Source: Loripinus fragilis
Lineage: Eukaryota; Mollusca; Bivalvia; Lucinida; Lucinidae
Direction of reading: 5' to 3'
NCBI GenBank assembly: GCA_964019695.1
Contig: OZ026515.1
Span: 133,322,849-133,386,848, forward strand
DNA length: 64,000 nucleotides
The stretch's first letter is position 1. The number at the start of each line of letters is the position of its first letter. A program made the translations under genes and the position numbers. The notes beneath the pieces were generated by a model that had not been told where the DNA came from, did no database searches, and saw only the letters and a list, made by a program, of their open reading frames with translations. This document shows, in pieces, positions 45,848 through 57,999 of this stretch.

Positions 45848-47475
45848 TTTATACCCCCGCAAACTTTGTTTGTGGTGGGTATACTGTTTTTACGTTGTCC
45901 GTCCGTGCGTCCGTCCGTGTGTGCGTCCGTCCGTAACACTTTGTTTCCTTAATAACTTGAAGAGTCGTGGCTGGATTTTCATCAAACCTTGCAAACATGT
46001 TCATATATGCAAGACAAATACTTAAAACAAAAAAGTAAGGGCTAGAGGCCAATTCTATTAGAGTTATTTCCCTTTGTAGTTCTAAATGGCTTTTTGTATA
46101 GGGTTTTATGCTTCTGCTATTATAGGCCATACACGGGCCGATCAACTCCTACCACAGCTTTTGATGGAACAATTTGATACTTTGCCTACACAATGTTAAC
46201 ACATTGAACATATGCATGAAGGAGTTTGATTCAGAAAAAATAATTTTTGACAAAATTACAGCTGTGAGAACTTAGACAATTTTTACCTAATAAGGCTTTT
46301 GTATATGCATAGATTGTGCCTTCATGGGCCGATCAACTCCTACCACAGTTTTTGATGGAACAATTTGATACTTTGCCTATACAATGTTAACACATTGAAC
46401 ATATGCATGGAGGAGTTTGGTTTAGAAAAAATAATTTTTGACAAAATGACAGCTGTGAGAACTTAGACAATTTTCCCCTAACAAGGCTTTTGTATATGCA
46501 TAGATGGTGCCTTCATGGGCCGATCAAGTCCTACCTCAGCTTTTGATGGAGCAGTTTGATACTTTGCCTATGCAATATAAACACATTGAACATATGCATG
46601 AAGGAGTTTGGTTCAGAAAAAATAATTTTTGACAAAATGACAGCTGTGAGAACTTAGACAATTTTTCCCTAATAAGGCTTTTGTATATGCATAGATGGTG
46701 CCTTCATGGGCCGATCAACTTCTACCACAGTTTTTGATGGAGCAATTTGATACTTTGCCCATTCAATAGAGACACATTGAACATATGCATGAAGGAGTTT
46801 GGTTCAGAAAAAAATATTTTTTGACAAAATGACAGCTGTGAGAACTTAGACAATTTTTCACTTATATGGCTTTTGTATAAATGCATGGCTAGTGCCTTAA
46901 TGGGCCGATCAGCTCCTACCACAGCTTTTGATGGAGTAATTTGATGCTTTGCCACTACAATGTAGACATATTGAACATATGCATGAAGGAGTTTGATTAG
47001 GAAATAATAATTTCTGACAAGATGACAGCTGTTAGAACTTAGACAATTTTCCCCTAACAAGGCTTTTGTATATGCATTGATGGTGCCTTCATGTGCCGAT
47101 CAACTCCTACCACAGTTTTTGATGAAGCAATTTGATATGTTGCCTTTACAATATAGACACATTGAACATATGCATGAAGGAGTTTGGTTCAGAAAAAATA
47201 ATTTTTAATCGAATGACTTTTATGAGAACTTAGACTTTTTTTTCTGTATAAGCTTTGATATATAGAGCTTTCAGGTGTGAATATTTTTGTGTTTTTTTTA
47301 TCTTAACAAATGTTCCAGATTGCAAGCTTTAAGATCATTTGCATAGATTCTACTTAAATCTTGTTTTCACAGATTCTACTGAAACCTTTTTTTCAAAACT
47401 AGGGTCTGCTGGTTTGAACTATCACTTGCCAAAACTAAGCTTTTTCACTGATCCTTACTGTGCGGGGGGTATCTA
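45848..47475. mobile_element. Element with ATACCCCCGC ends and a 191-bp tandem array
   Basis: It interrupts the Naiad reading between YERNG and FWSIKN. The left end has TATACCCCCGCAAAC, which also folds with GTTTGTGGTGGGTATA at 45872-45887. The right end has GCGGGGGGTAT, the inverse of the left. A GTCCGTCCGTGCGTCC stretch follows the left hairpin. The exact outer borders and target duplication are uncertain by a few bases. Confidence 0.6.
46135..47265 (+). repeat. Six tandem 191-bp repeats
   Basis: Units start at GGGCCGATCAACTCCTACCA: 46135, 46326, 46517, 46708, 46902 and 47093. The spacings are 191, 191, 191, 194 and 191. The last unit fades near 47265. Other constant words are GAACATATGCATGAAGGAGT and TGACAGCTGTGAGAACTTAG. 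Confidence 0.9.
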
Positions 47476-48838
47476 ATAAGCATTGCTTATTGACTTTTTT
47501 CATTTGGTCTATTAAAAATTCAGGTGTAATTCTTAATAAATTGAAGTCTAGAGGTTTTCTAGCATCTGGTTTGTCTACATATGATTTCTTTACTACATTG
47601 CCTCATAATCTAATCAAAGAAAAACTAACAGAATTAATTGAACAAACATATAATAGAGAGGGCTCACTTTATTTGGCTTGTAATGATAAAAATGCCTTTT
47701 TTACTTCTGAACAACCTAAACGATATAATTGTGGTCATGTCAGAAAATGTGTGATGCGCTCCATTATCTTTTGGACAATATATTTATAAGATTTGGCTCG
47801 AAATTATATAGACAAATTGTAGGTATTCCAATGGGTACTAATTGTGCACATTTGGTTGCAGATTTGTTTTTGTTTTGTTATGAGAGAGACTTTACGTTGT
47901 CTCTGTCTGACAATAATTAAACTGATATTATTAAAGCTTTTAACTCAACCTCAAGATATTTAGATGACTTACTTAATATTGATAATCCTTTTTTGAACAA
48001 ATGGTAGGTGAGATATATCCCACTGAACTTCAGTTAAATAAGGCAAATTCTTCTGATACTGACGCTCCGCTTTTGGACTTGAACCTGAACAAATGGCATG
48101 GTTTCTTCTAAAATTTATGATAAACGGGATGATTTTAATTTTGAAATAGTAAATTTCCCATTTCTTGGTGGAGATGTTCCTCGCTCTCCTTCCTATGGTG
48201 TATATATTTTTCAGCTTCTAATGTTGATGACTTTAACAACAGAAACTTATTTTTAACTGCTAAGTTATTAAAACAAGGTTATAGATATAATAAAATTCGA
48301 AAAGCGTTTTCTAAATTCTACCACAGACACTTGGAGTTAATTGTTAAATACAACATTGGGTTGAAAACTCTTCTGCAACAGGCATATCAGAACCTATATT
48401 TTATGGTGATTAAGTTTATAAAATCAAACGAATTGTTGGAAAACCTAATTTTAGTGATCAATTCAAAAAGATAGTAAAACGTTATATACATTTGTAAGGG
48501 TTGGATATAACTTGGATATCATGCGACAGTCTGCATGCCTAGTTTTAAACCCAACCAAGGGCTATAGCTATGGTTTCCTCTTTAATTGCACGACGTATGG
48601 TCAGGCCTCAGACTCTATGACGGCTCTGACGTCAAGCTTTAATCGGTGGGTTGGTGCCTGGTGTTAATCTGTAGCTGGAACTCATCGTGGCTCAACTTGA
48701 GGTTTTCTTTAGCTCTGACTATCTGTGAGTAATGAGCCCTTTTCTTTGTTTCATCATGGTGTGTTAATTTGATAAGAGTGTTTCTCCATGATGATACATT
48801 GCATTAGGTAGATGGCCTCAATGCGAACATTTCTTGTA

Positions 48839-49753
48839 TACTCCTCAAAATAATTGAAGGACCAATCCTATCAATTATAACATGATGATTTTTGTGTAGA
48901 ACGTATTTTGAAAACCAATTTTACGATCTAGCCTAAATTTTTCGGACACCTTTGTCGCCCAAATTGCCAAGTGAAACGGCAAAAGAAAGTGGTAGAAAAT
49001 GTTACTAACAAGGATTTTTTGTCATTTTAAAATTTGACCTAAATGCATTGGAATGTCATTTTTTTGTGTGTGATCCATGGACCACAGAACTGCATGAAAT
49101 GAATGAAAAATGTTTTTAGATGCTGAAATCTCTGTTTTCACATGATTGTATGGTGTTTTAATCTGGTCGATACCACCCACCTCTTCCTGTGAGAGAAAAT
49201 TGTCCATTTTGGCTGCGGCATAATGGGCAGACTATGGGTTCAGACAACTGGTTTTGGCGTTTGTCTGTGACAATCTTTAAACAATTCGTCGGGACATCTT
49301 TATAACACTCAAAGGCATAGAATGACGATTGAAAATCTGATTCTTGATGGCCAAGTACACCCATTGTTTTCAGAAAACAAAACACTGTCAAAACACCATT
49401 GTCAGAGATGAAAAGGCTAGCTTCCCAGTATATTGAAACTGTTTGAAAATTTTTTTTGCATGCAAGCTGAACTGTTTAAAACAAAGTTTAATTTGATGTC
49501 ACTTTCATTCTACTCGAATGACCACAGAAGAATTTCTTTACCCCACCCACTGCCTTTTGAAAGTGTGTTTTTGGGGGTATGTTCATTTGAGACACAGTTA
49601 TGGCAGAATTAGGCATGGAAATCAGTAATAATGATTCTTGACTTATGGAAATAAAGAATAGAAAGCTTTGGGCCAAGTTTTACAGAATTTAAATGTTTGA
49701 GCTGATTATACTCGCATTCTAAAATCTTTGTCCTTTAATTATTTTGAGGAGTA
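48839..49753. mobile_element. Tc1/mariner-type element, 915 bp, TA target duplication
   Basis: The ends are TACTCCTCAAAATAATTGAA and, inverted, TACTCCTCAAAATAATTAAA, continuing to GGAC. They are flanked by TA on both sides (48837-48838, 49754-49755). Excision restores TTCTTGTATTTCAACAAC, matching TTCTTGTACTTCAACAAC in copy A. No transposase motif was found. Confidence 0.85.
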
Positions 49754-50100
49754 TATTTCAACAACAGAATCTAGGGCGAAGATTTGGTACCAGTAAAATG
49801 CATTTAAGACCCCCGGTGGCTTAGGCTGCTGTCCGTTCTAAGGCGATGGTTCTGTTGTTGTTGACTTGTTGTTTATTGTTACTCCCATAGTGTGAGTCTG
49901 TAATTGTTCTATGTTTTGTTGTACGTAGCTTTGTGTCTGTTCTATTATTGCAATCATCTTGATGGGGGAAGAGAGAGCTGGTTGCTTTGCTTAATTTGTC
50001 TTCCTGGTGTTTCGTGATGGTTGAGCGGCTCTTCCTCGCGGTGCCACAGGGTTGTCTGCGGTTTGTGATTGTGGTATTTCCTGATCATACTCACTATTTT

Positions 50101-51180
50101 TGGGTATCACTCAGGTCATAACCAAAGCCTATCAAGCCACTAGGTTCAATCAAATTATACTTATCTGACAATTTCAATGTCTGACCTTTTTACCCACCTA
50201 AAAGGGCGGGGATGTGCCAAATATTTTAATTACATAATTTGATATGCAACATAACCATCTTCCAAAAAAATGTGTTTATCTTTTGTCCCCACACAGATGT
50301 CAAGTGTGTGTAAAGGGGCAAAACATTTACATGTATAGTGTTATATGCGCTATTCTAATTAATTTGATTATGCAACATGACTACTTTCAGAAAATAAAAT
50401 AAATTAACCTTTTGGCCCCACCTAAGGGGTGAAGGGTAAGAAGAGAAAAACATTTGCTAACATGTTATTGTGAGCTAGTTCCCTTTAATTTGATATGCAA
50501 CATGACTATATTCTGAAAAAGTTGATTTTGTATAAGCCTATGTGACCCCTGTGGCAGGCCTATTTTTGGCACCAGGGGCTTAAGGATCATTGATGGTTTG
50601 GGCATTTTACGCATATTTTGTCTGATTCCCAGAACCTGCTTTTGAGCTTCTGGTGAGTTGCATGTAGTATCAGTGCAATAGGTGAATCTAATGGCAAGAG
50701 CCAGCTAGCAAAATATTTTCAAAATTCCTACGCACTCGAGAGTTATGGCGGGTAGAAAGGGGAGGGGGTCTGAAATTTCATGGCAATAAAAAGTGCTTTA
50801 AAGGTGATTTCTGCACGTTTTCTTGATTTATTTGGTAGGCATGGTGATATCTATTGATCATATCATATGCAGAGTATTAACGAATCACGATAATTGATGA
50901 AATTGTTTTAAAAACAAAATATGTTTTGTAATAAAATAATTTTGGGGAGATAATTTAGACGTTACTTGTACATATTTGACTTCATGTACCATAAATAATA
51001 CAAAAATGAAAGCTCAACAAAAGAAATAAATATTTTTGAAGGAATGAAAATGTCCCATTTAGCATTAGAAAGTAAAACTGATTCTAACTAGATCCTTTCA
51101 ATATTAATTTTGCTTTGTTTAAAGGGCATATCATGTTAAATGTATTTAACATGTCCGAATATTTATGTTATACATATACA
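50101..51180. other. Repeat-like, unclassified
   Basis: AATTTGATATGCAACATGACT recurs near 50236, 50360 and 50488, with GGCCCCACCTAAGGGGTGAA-like words between. A GCCTATGTGACCCCTGTGGC phrase near 50530 links it to the array at 53650-54720. Confidence 0.45.
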
Positions 51181-51189
51181 TAACATAAC

Positions 51190-52115
51190 ATAACATATTA
51201 TAAAGTTTATTCAGGCTTAAGCATAAACAGCTCATCACCAATCAAACAAATATACAATCAGCATGAAATAATTATTACATACAAGCAGCCATGGTGACAT
51301 ACGTCATGGCTGTTTGTTATCGGAGAGTGTCTAACATTTATTAATACACGTATATGGTAATAACTAGTATTTCTATTCTGAAGCAAAGGAAAATGGATCA
51401 AGTATATGCTAGTGTCTCGATTCTCTTTATGTATGCTTGCTAGAAGCGCCTCTGTTGGGCATTTCTAGCAAGCATCCATGAGTACATGACCAGGTATTAT
51501 CAGACTTAGTTTTAAATAGGGTATTATAGAAATGCGTTGTATATGCTAGGCAGAACTGTCTCTTCCGTCAGTTCTAATGAGCATCTACGATAGCAGACTT
51601 CAGTTGAGACAGGTAAATATTAACTTTAGAATATAGGTGTTTTTATATACTTATTTACTATATTAATAGCTTCAGTCCTTATTTTGAAAGCTTTTAGTAG
51701 ATAGATTTAAAGGGTTTTCAATTGCTTAGATTTTGTTGGAGTTAGTAAGATTGTAAGTTTATGCATACTAGGTCTAGTGTGAAAATATTTATGTATATGT
51801 GATTTCCTGAGATCAATATATTCAGGACAAATCAAAATAAAATGAAATTCATCTTCTATATCACTGGTACACAAAGGGCATTTCCTCTGATATGCGTTAG
51901 TAAACTTCCATTGGGCGTGTGTTCGATTCGGGCCTGTTCCATTAGCAAGTTGCGGAAATGGATCAGGTGTAAACTCTCCAACTGCAGTGTCTTTTACAGT
52001 TCTTTCTCAGACTCCCCGATGACCAAGTTACTTCCAAAATTCCATCATTGCGTGAGCGATGTTGATAAACTTTGGATACTGGATTGCTTCTAAAAGCAAA
52101 AAGGCCTATTAGAGA
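51190..52115 (-). mobile_element. Non-LTR retrotransposon C-terminal remnant
   Basis: On the minus strand, about 51945-51780 encodes THAQWKFTNAYQRKCPLCTS, DIEDEFHFILICPEYIDLRK and SHIHKYFHTRPS. The C-x2-C-x5-E-D-E-x-H-F-x5-C-P-x-Y pattern is a common C-terminal zinc-like motif of CR1/jockey-type elements. The upstream frame is broken. The low-coordinate end has a run of CATAACATAACATAACATA repeats (51178-51198), a typical 3' tail. Confidence 0.6.
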
Positions 52116-52880
52116 CCTTACCACTGAGCGAGAATCCGGATCAAACATGGGCCCTTCGGGTATTCTAGACTAAATGTGACGAAATATCTAGATGTAGATG
52201 GGCCAGTTTCAATATGCCCCCCTATAGGCATTATGTGCATTGACTACGACTGAGGAATACGGTTGAATGACCTAAAACATACTGCTGGGGAGGGGGTTAA
52301 CTCTACAATTATTCAGTGTGTTCATGAGCAGAGTCTTACTGGAATATGTATATTTCCTGTCTTTTATTTGCTTCCAATGGATCACCTATGTACAAATCGT
52401 TAACTAAAACTAAAAATTACTCAGAGCTTGAAGCCCATGAAACACTGAAAAAAAGGGGCTTCAGCAAATGCAATAATAAAACCCTATAAAAGTTCTTCTT
52501 TAATAACTGTAAAACGCCATGCGATGGTTCTAAGCTTTTTTAAAAGCTAACCTTGTGTTAATGTGACGACCCTTTTCTATTAAAAATTGATGAGAGGATA
52601 GGCGGATTTTAGATAAAATCTGTCTGTATTTTCTGTTCTTTATTTGGAGAAGATATTTTGAAATTTCAAACACATTTTTGATTTCTCTGTATACCATTAA
52701 TGACGCATGCGATCTTACTCCTTCTCGCCACTCTGCTATGTACATATCTTTCAATCTTATTTTCAAAAGTGGTAAAAATCTGTCAGGATTTACGGAGTTT
52801 GGGAACATGTATATCCAGCAGCTGAAAGCTTCCTATATGAGACAATATATTGAACACTAAAGTACTTACCTATTATAACT
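52116..52880. other. No feature recognised
   Basis: The minus-strand frame 52530-52808 and its plus-strand shadow have no recognised family. It could be worn LINE sequence upstream of the 51.9-kb remnant. Confidence 0.3.
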
Positions 52881-53095
52881 ATTTGCATGCCAGTGGATAA
52901 TGTTGTCGTCTGCCAGTAGCCTTTTGCAAACAGTTTGAACCTAGATGAAGACCAACAAAATGTCGGTCTTGATCTGGATCAAAATTGTTTGACACTCCGA
53001 TGGTGGTCCTGGGTGGTTTATTTTTAAAAACTTAATTTTGATGAAAGTCAGCAGACGAAAAAATACATGAACGATTCCCTAGCATGCAAATAGAT
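52881..53095. mobile_element. Palindromic MITE with hairpin core
   Basis: TTTGCATGCCAGTGG at the left and CCCTAGCATGCAAAT at the right are inverted, with CGTCTGCC/GCAGACG next inside. The core hairpin carries GACCAACAAAATGTCGGTC. A sister copy is at 56165-56365. Confidence 0.55.
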
Positions 53096-53649
53096 AAGTA
53101 CAGGACATTTGCAAAAGAATGTGTCATTAAATAACAGTGAGATTTTTTCTTATGAAAAAAATGCTTAACCTTGCTAATTCTAATTTTCATCTTAATGTAC
53201 TTTATATTAAATTAGCACAGAAAACTAAGCAATTTAGGAGGTTGGTTCTAGAGAACTTAATTACTGTCATTAATTTCTTATTCGGTAGAAAAGCCATTTT
53301 ATGGGCTTAGGCCCTGGGTTTTTGGGCTGCTGAACATCTTTTCCCCTTGTGCCAGCAAGCCACTTCCATGCAATGTGTAAAATATGGTAACACATATACA
53401 CGCAAAAGCTTTTGCTGGCACAGGAGGGAATGGTATTTTAAAAAATGTTTTCGGATTTCTATATATTTTAATGTAAAACTGATTGTTCTACCAAAAATTT
53501 TACATCTTTGAAGCATTTAATATCGAAAATAGATTTCACAGCCATAAAGTACTCAGGTCAGGGCAGCTTCAAGGTGAAGAAAGGGACGATTGACAAACTT
53601 TAATTTTTACCGAAAACCATAGGCATTTACCCATAGAAAGTGTCAATGA

Positions 53650-54720
53650 TCCTTTGAACAAAACTTGGTAGAGGTCCACAAGGTGATCCTACATACCAAA
53701 TAAAATGCTCTTAGCCTTGTGGTTTCAGACAAAACCATTTTTAATGTTTTTTTTTCAGACAAGAAGATTGTTTCATGTTTTCATATTAAGCCTATGTAAA
53801 GCATGTGGCCTATGGGGCGGGACCATTTTTGGCCCAGGGGCATAATTTGAACAAATGTGGTACAGATCCATGAGGTGATGCTACATACCAAATATCAAGG
53901 CTCTATGCCTTTATGCTTCAGACAAGATTTTTTCATTCTGTCCCTTATAAGCCTATGTTAAACATGTGACCCGCAGGAACAGGCCCATATTTGGCCCTAG
54001 GGCTATAATTTGAACAAACTTGGTAGAAGTCCACTAGGTGATGCTACATACCAAATACCAAGACTAGGTATTGTGGTTTCAGGCAAGAATATTTTTCATG
54101 TTTTCCTTATATAAGCCTATGTAAAACATGTGACCCCGGGGCAGGCCAGTTTTGACCACAGGGGCATCATTTGAAAAAGCTTGGTAGAGGTCATCCAAAC
54201 AAAATAGGTAATCATAGATCTGAAACTAAGGCTAAAGTTCATTTCCCTCTCTGATAGAAGAAATACAATTCTCACAGTCAGTTAGATAGGTATTTGAGAG
54301 AATCCGTTACATTTATAGATGAATTTATAAACCTGACTAAAATAACCTAATGGACTGCACAAGTCTAAGGTCAACTAGGTGATGCTACATACTAAATATC
54401 AAGGCTCTAAGCCTTGAAGATTGGTTCACGTTTCCCTATATTAGCATATGTAAACCATTTGACAACCGGAGCGGGGCCATTTTTGGCCCCAGGGGTATAA
54501 CTTAAACAAATTAAGTAGATGTCTACTAGGTGATGCTACATAATATCAAGGCTCTAGGCCTTCTCATTTCAGACAAAACGATTTTTAAAGTTTTCATCTC
54601 GAAAATCTACTTTTAGCCTCTGTGATCTAGATATGCAACGGACCATAAGCATTTGAACATTTCCGGAAGAGGGCCATCCAAAGAGCATTTCTGTGAAATT
54701 ATTTCAAAATTGGACTAGGG
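53650..54720. repeat. Tandem array, about 160-190 bp units
   Basis: CTTGGTAGAGGTCCACAAGG with GTGATGCTACATACCAAATA recurs near 53668, 53859, 54018, 54181, 54369 and 54509. It alternates with GCCTATGTAAAACATGTGAC and GGCAGGCC...GGGGCAT. A GGACGGACGACGACGACGGA run at 54760 ends it. Confidence 0.65.
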
Positions 54721-54779
54721 GTTGAGGAGGTGATGTCATTTTAAAAGTTAAATGTTGCCGGACGGACGACGACGACGGA

Positions 54780-55520
54780 TGCAGCCCGATAACAAAAGCT
54801 AAAAAGATATTTAGACCAAAAATACAATATTTTTTTTGAAAATTACAACGTGACACCCCCTAGATATGTACAATGTATGACTATCCCAAGTTGTATCAAA
54901 CAGGGAAGGAAGAATCCATTAAAAGTTAAAAGTTAATCTGAAAAATGGTAGTTGGAGAGGATTCTTAATAGCGTATTAGTTTAAACAATATTTTATTTCG
55001 AAATTACATAGCATGAGTAAATAATACATTATTATACATGAGCACATGACAGGATCTGATAACAAGCATCACTGCTTATAGCAATCATCTCCTGCATACA
55101 ATGAGCAATGTGTATGGCGCTGACTAGCATTTTTTTATAACAGCTTACGAGACTAGAGCAGATTCGTTTTGGAAACGTCTGAGCGCCCCAGTTTCAATCT
55201 GGAATGCCCAGACGCTACCAAAACCAAGACGAAATATTCAACTAATTATGCCAGCTCAGGAATTGTATTATGTTGCATGTTTACTCAACAAATTGTATGC
55301 TTATAATATAATAGCGTATTGATGATATTCTTGCACAACGGAGATTTTACCATGGGATAATCTTTTTTCGTCTTACCCATGCTTTCTTTACCCTGGCTGC
55401 CATGTAAGGACTGTGCATTGGTTGTATTGGAACTAACGCGCATTGTTATGTTAAGACGACGTTATCATGTGAAATTGCATCTAAGCGTATTTAGGGACTT
55501 CTGGAAGCTTATTAAAGTAT
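54780..55520. other. No feature recognised
   Basis: Nothing coding or strongly repetitive was found. Confidence 0.35.
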
Positions 55521-55527
55521 ATATAAG

Positions 55528-55735
55528 TATATATACGGATTTTTCTATCCTACCCTCACACGAATAATGGATTATTTTCCTGCTGACAACTGTTTATATA
55601 TATATTGTTGATTCACAATATCCCTCCGTATATATATATATATATACGGAGGGATATTGTGAATCAACAATATATATATAAACAGTTGTCAGCAGGAAAA
55701 TAATCCAATATTCGTGTGAGGGTAGGATAGAAAAA
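55528..55735. mobile_element. Near-perfect palindrome, arms about 100 bp
   Basis: ATATACGGATTTTTCTATCC to CACAATATCCCTCCGTATAT is followed by its reverse complement around a short TA run (centre about 55633). It is almost without mismatch. Confidence 0.85.
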
Positions 55736-55828
55736 TCCGTCCCTCGGGATCACCGTTTGTCATCACTCGGCAAGCCTCGTGATGCCAAACGGCAATCCTC
55801 GGGACGGATCTTTCTATCCTACCCTCAC
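55713..55828. mobile_element. Second palindrome: GAGGGTAGGATAGAAAAATC element
   Basis: CGTGTGAGGGTAGGATAGAA pairs with TTCTATCCTACCCTCACACT around GATCACCGTTTGTCATCACTCGG and its partner. It shares its left end with the outer arm of the preceding palindrome. Confidence 0.75.
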
Positions 55829-56164
55829 ACTCATGGTAGATTGTATGGTTGTCTAGGAATATAAACGGGCCGCGACGTGAGCAAACCCTGTCTAAGGGGT
55901 TTCCCACCAGGTCAATGCTAAAAACCAGCATTTTAATAGTTTACCTTTTTTCTGTAGCTAAACGTCTTAGCTATCTAAAAGAACGGTTTTCTTGCTACCT
56001 TAAGAAAACACACTCGTACCAACATTTGGGAGTGGCATCGGTGTTTTTTTCTGAGACTTTCCGTATTTCTGAAATCTGCCCAGTTATCTATTTAATTAAT
56101 ACGTATTAGTCGTATGTAGGCTAAATCTAGAATTGTCATATTCTGTGAATTCACTGTACTTTTA

Positions 56165-56365
56165 GCTCTTTGCCTACTGGGTAATTTTGCATACTTTTTG
56201 TCGTCTGCTGATTTTTTAAAACAACATTTTCGAAAAATTATTTCAGGAATACCATCAGAGTGTCAAAAAATTGAATCCAGATTAAGCCCGACATTTTTCG
56301 GGCATGGTATGGGTCCAAACTGTTTACAAATGTTGTCAGCAGACGACATTAGTTGGTAAAGAGTT
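56165..56365. mobile_element. Palindromic MITE with hairpin core
   Basis: TTTGCCTACTGGGTAATTT and GTCGTCTGCTGA at the left are inverted to TCAGCAGACGACATTAG at the right. The core pairs AGCCCGACATTT with its complement. Related to 52881-53095. Confidence 0.6.
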
Positions 56366-56884
56366 AATTAAATTAAATTATTCACCTTTGTATTAATTAA
56401 AATATAAGGAACTTTTCATTATGGTCGTTGCTAAGTAATACAGCCCGTCAGACTTGTTAAAGTTTCCTAAGTACACCTATATCAACTTTCAAATAATATT
56501 AAATGATGAAATAATTGGCACCCTCGTGACGGAAGGTGAGTTTTTTTATATTTGACTTTTAGCTTACTGTAAAGGCGGCGCCTCATGAATGCGTTATTAG
56601 GACTGGTCAACCTTAGGCATAGGTAAAAGCTGAAAATAAGGCGTGGTTTTATTCAAAAGTAACTGTATCATCTAGTTTAGTTTAGTTTAAACATATTTTA
56701 TTGCCAAAATACTTACAGCAATGGGGTTGTGTCACAAGTTCTCACAACATTATTTTCGACCCTTCCCCTACATTATATATATACACAATAGCTTATAAAC
56801 ATGGCTATATATGCAAACGCATATGTTAACTAAACAAGTTGTAATCAAAGCAAAACAGATAGTAACATAAACAAGACTATATCA

Positions 56885-57065
56885 GAATAAATAAATAAGT
56901 TAATAAATAAATAAATGAGCAAATAAATATAAAAGAAATAATCAATAAAAAATAAATAAATAAATAAATAAAAGATAAATAAATAAAATAAATAAATAAA
57001 TAAATAAATAAGAAAATAGATAAATAAATGAAGATAAATATATATGAAAGAATAAAGAATCGAAC
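56885..57065. repeat. TAAA/AATA tetranucleotide-rich tract
   Basis: Repeated AAATAAATAAAT with interruptions, inside the 3' untranslated part of the non-LTR element as read on the minus strand. Confidence 0.8.
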
Positions 57066-57246
57066 ATCAGAATAGTAGATAAAAAAATAAGTAAGTAGTT
57101 AATATTGGATAATTAAAAGAAAAACAAAAAAAACAAAAAATAGTATGACTGCCAGGAACCCCTTCAATTTGGGAATAGAACAAATTGGTCATAAGTATAC
57201 TTATTAATATACAAAATATGTTTCAAGGAAAACTTCAAGCAAAGAG

Positions 57247-57924
57247 TCAACTGTTTTTAAAACGCTTAGTAGCATGTATATATCTGTGGACAGCTCTGAA
57301 CAAGACTATATTGTTTTCCATATTCAAATTAAAATTACCACATAGAATCATATCAATACTTAATGGTTGGAAAACTCTAACTGTATCATTAAAAACCTGC
57401 CGTTCCATTGTAAACTTTCTACAATGAAAGAAGAAGTGGATGGCGTCCTCTATCACGCCACACAAATCACATAAAGGATTATCACGGAGATGATTTCTAA
57501 AAAGGTCATTATTAAGGTTGCTGCAATTATTTCGAAGTCGTGCATGCAATATAGAAATATATCTATTTCCTATAGTAAAGTGAGAAGGAACACATGAGTA
57601 ATTGAAACTTGAAGTAATATGTTTTTTAAAGGTTTGTAATGTTGATAGATTTTTTAAATCATCTTCAAGGGAGTTCTAAAGTCTAATGGGAGAAGGAATA
57701 CATGATTTTGGTGAGATACTAGTTCTATTGAAGGGCACCGATATATTTCTATTATTTCTCAGAGGGTAATTTGAAATTTCACTAACTAAGGGAGGAATTA
57801 AATCTTGTATATATGAAGGTACAATGCCATTATTTACCTTATACATGAAAGAGAGTTTATGCTGCTGCCTTCTTTTTGACAAAGTTGTCCATCCACATTC
57901 TTTGAACAAGTTTTCTAATGACAC
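57247..57924 (-). pseudogene. Non-LTR element, C-terminal region
   Basis: Two frames. The first (57924-57676) has LSKRRQQHKLSFMYKVNNGI and PLRNNRNISVPFNRT, matching the C-terminal pattern seen in the fragment at 35694-36047. The second (57549-57247) has NPLCDLCGVIEDAIHFFFHC, a C-x2-C-x8-H-x4-C motif usual near the end of this class. A frameshift separates them. Confidence 0.7.
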
Positions 57925-57999
57925 ATATCTAGTTAATCCTGTAACAAGGCGGGCGGCTTCATTTTGGATTTTTTGAAAAGTTTGTAAGTCCTGTTCAGA

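Larger units (their letters stand above)
44004..50100 (+). mobile_element. Naiad copy C, split by three insertions
   Basis: Segments 44004-44504, 45809-45847, about 47492-48838 and 49754-50100 together follow the order of copy A. The first has KIIDGRISF and FRHLKKGIQEFHRR, the second VYERNG, the third IKNSG, TTLPHNLIKEK, GIPMGTNCAHLVADLFLFCY and LDDLLNIDNP. The last is the 3' region ending TTTCCTGATCATACTCAC. Stops and frameshifts are frequent, so it is dead. It lacks the endonuclease and CxC parts. Confidence 0.75.

Noticed and set aside
46135..47265. Regular repeats as a CRISPR array
   Set aside because: The 191-bp units are continuous with no unique spacers, and the window is eukaryotic.
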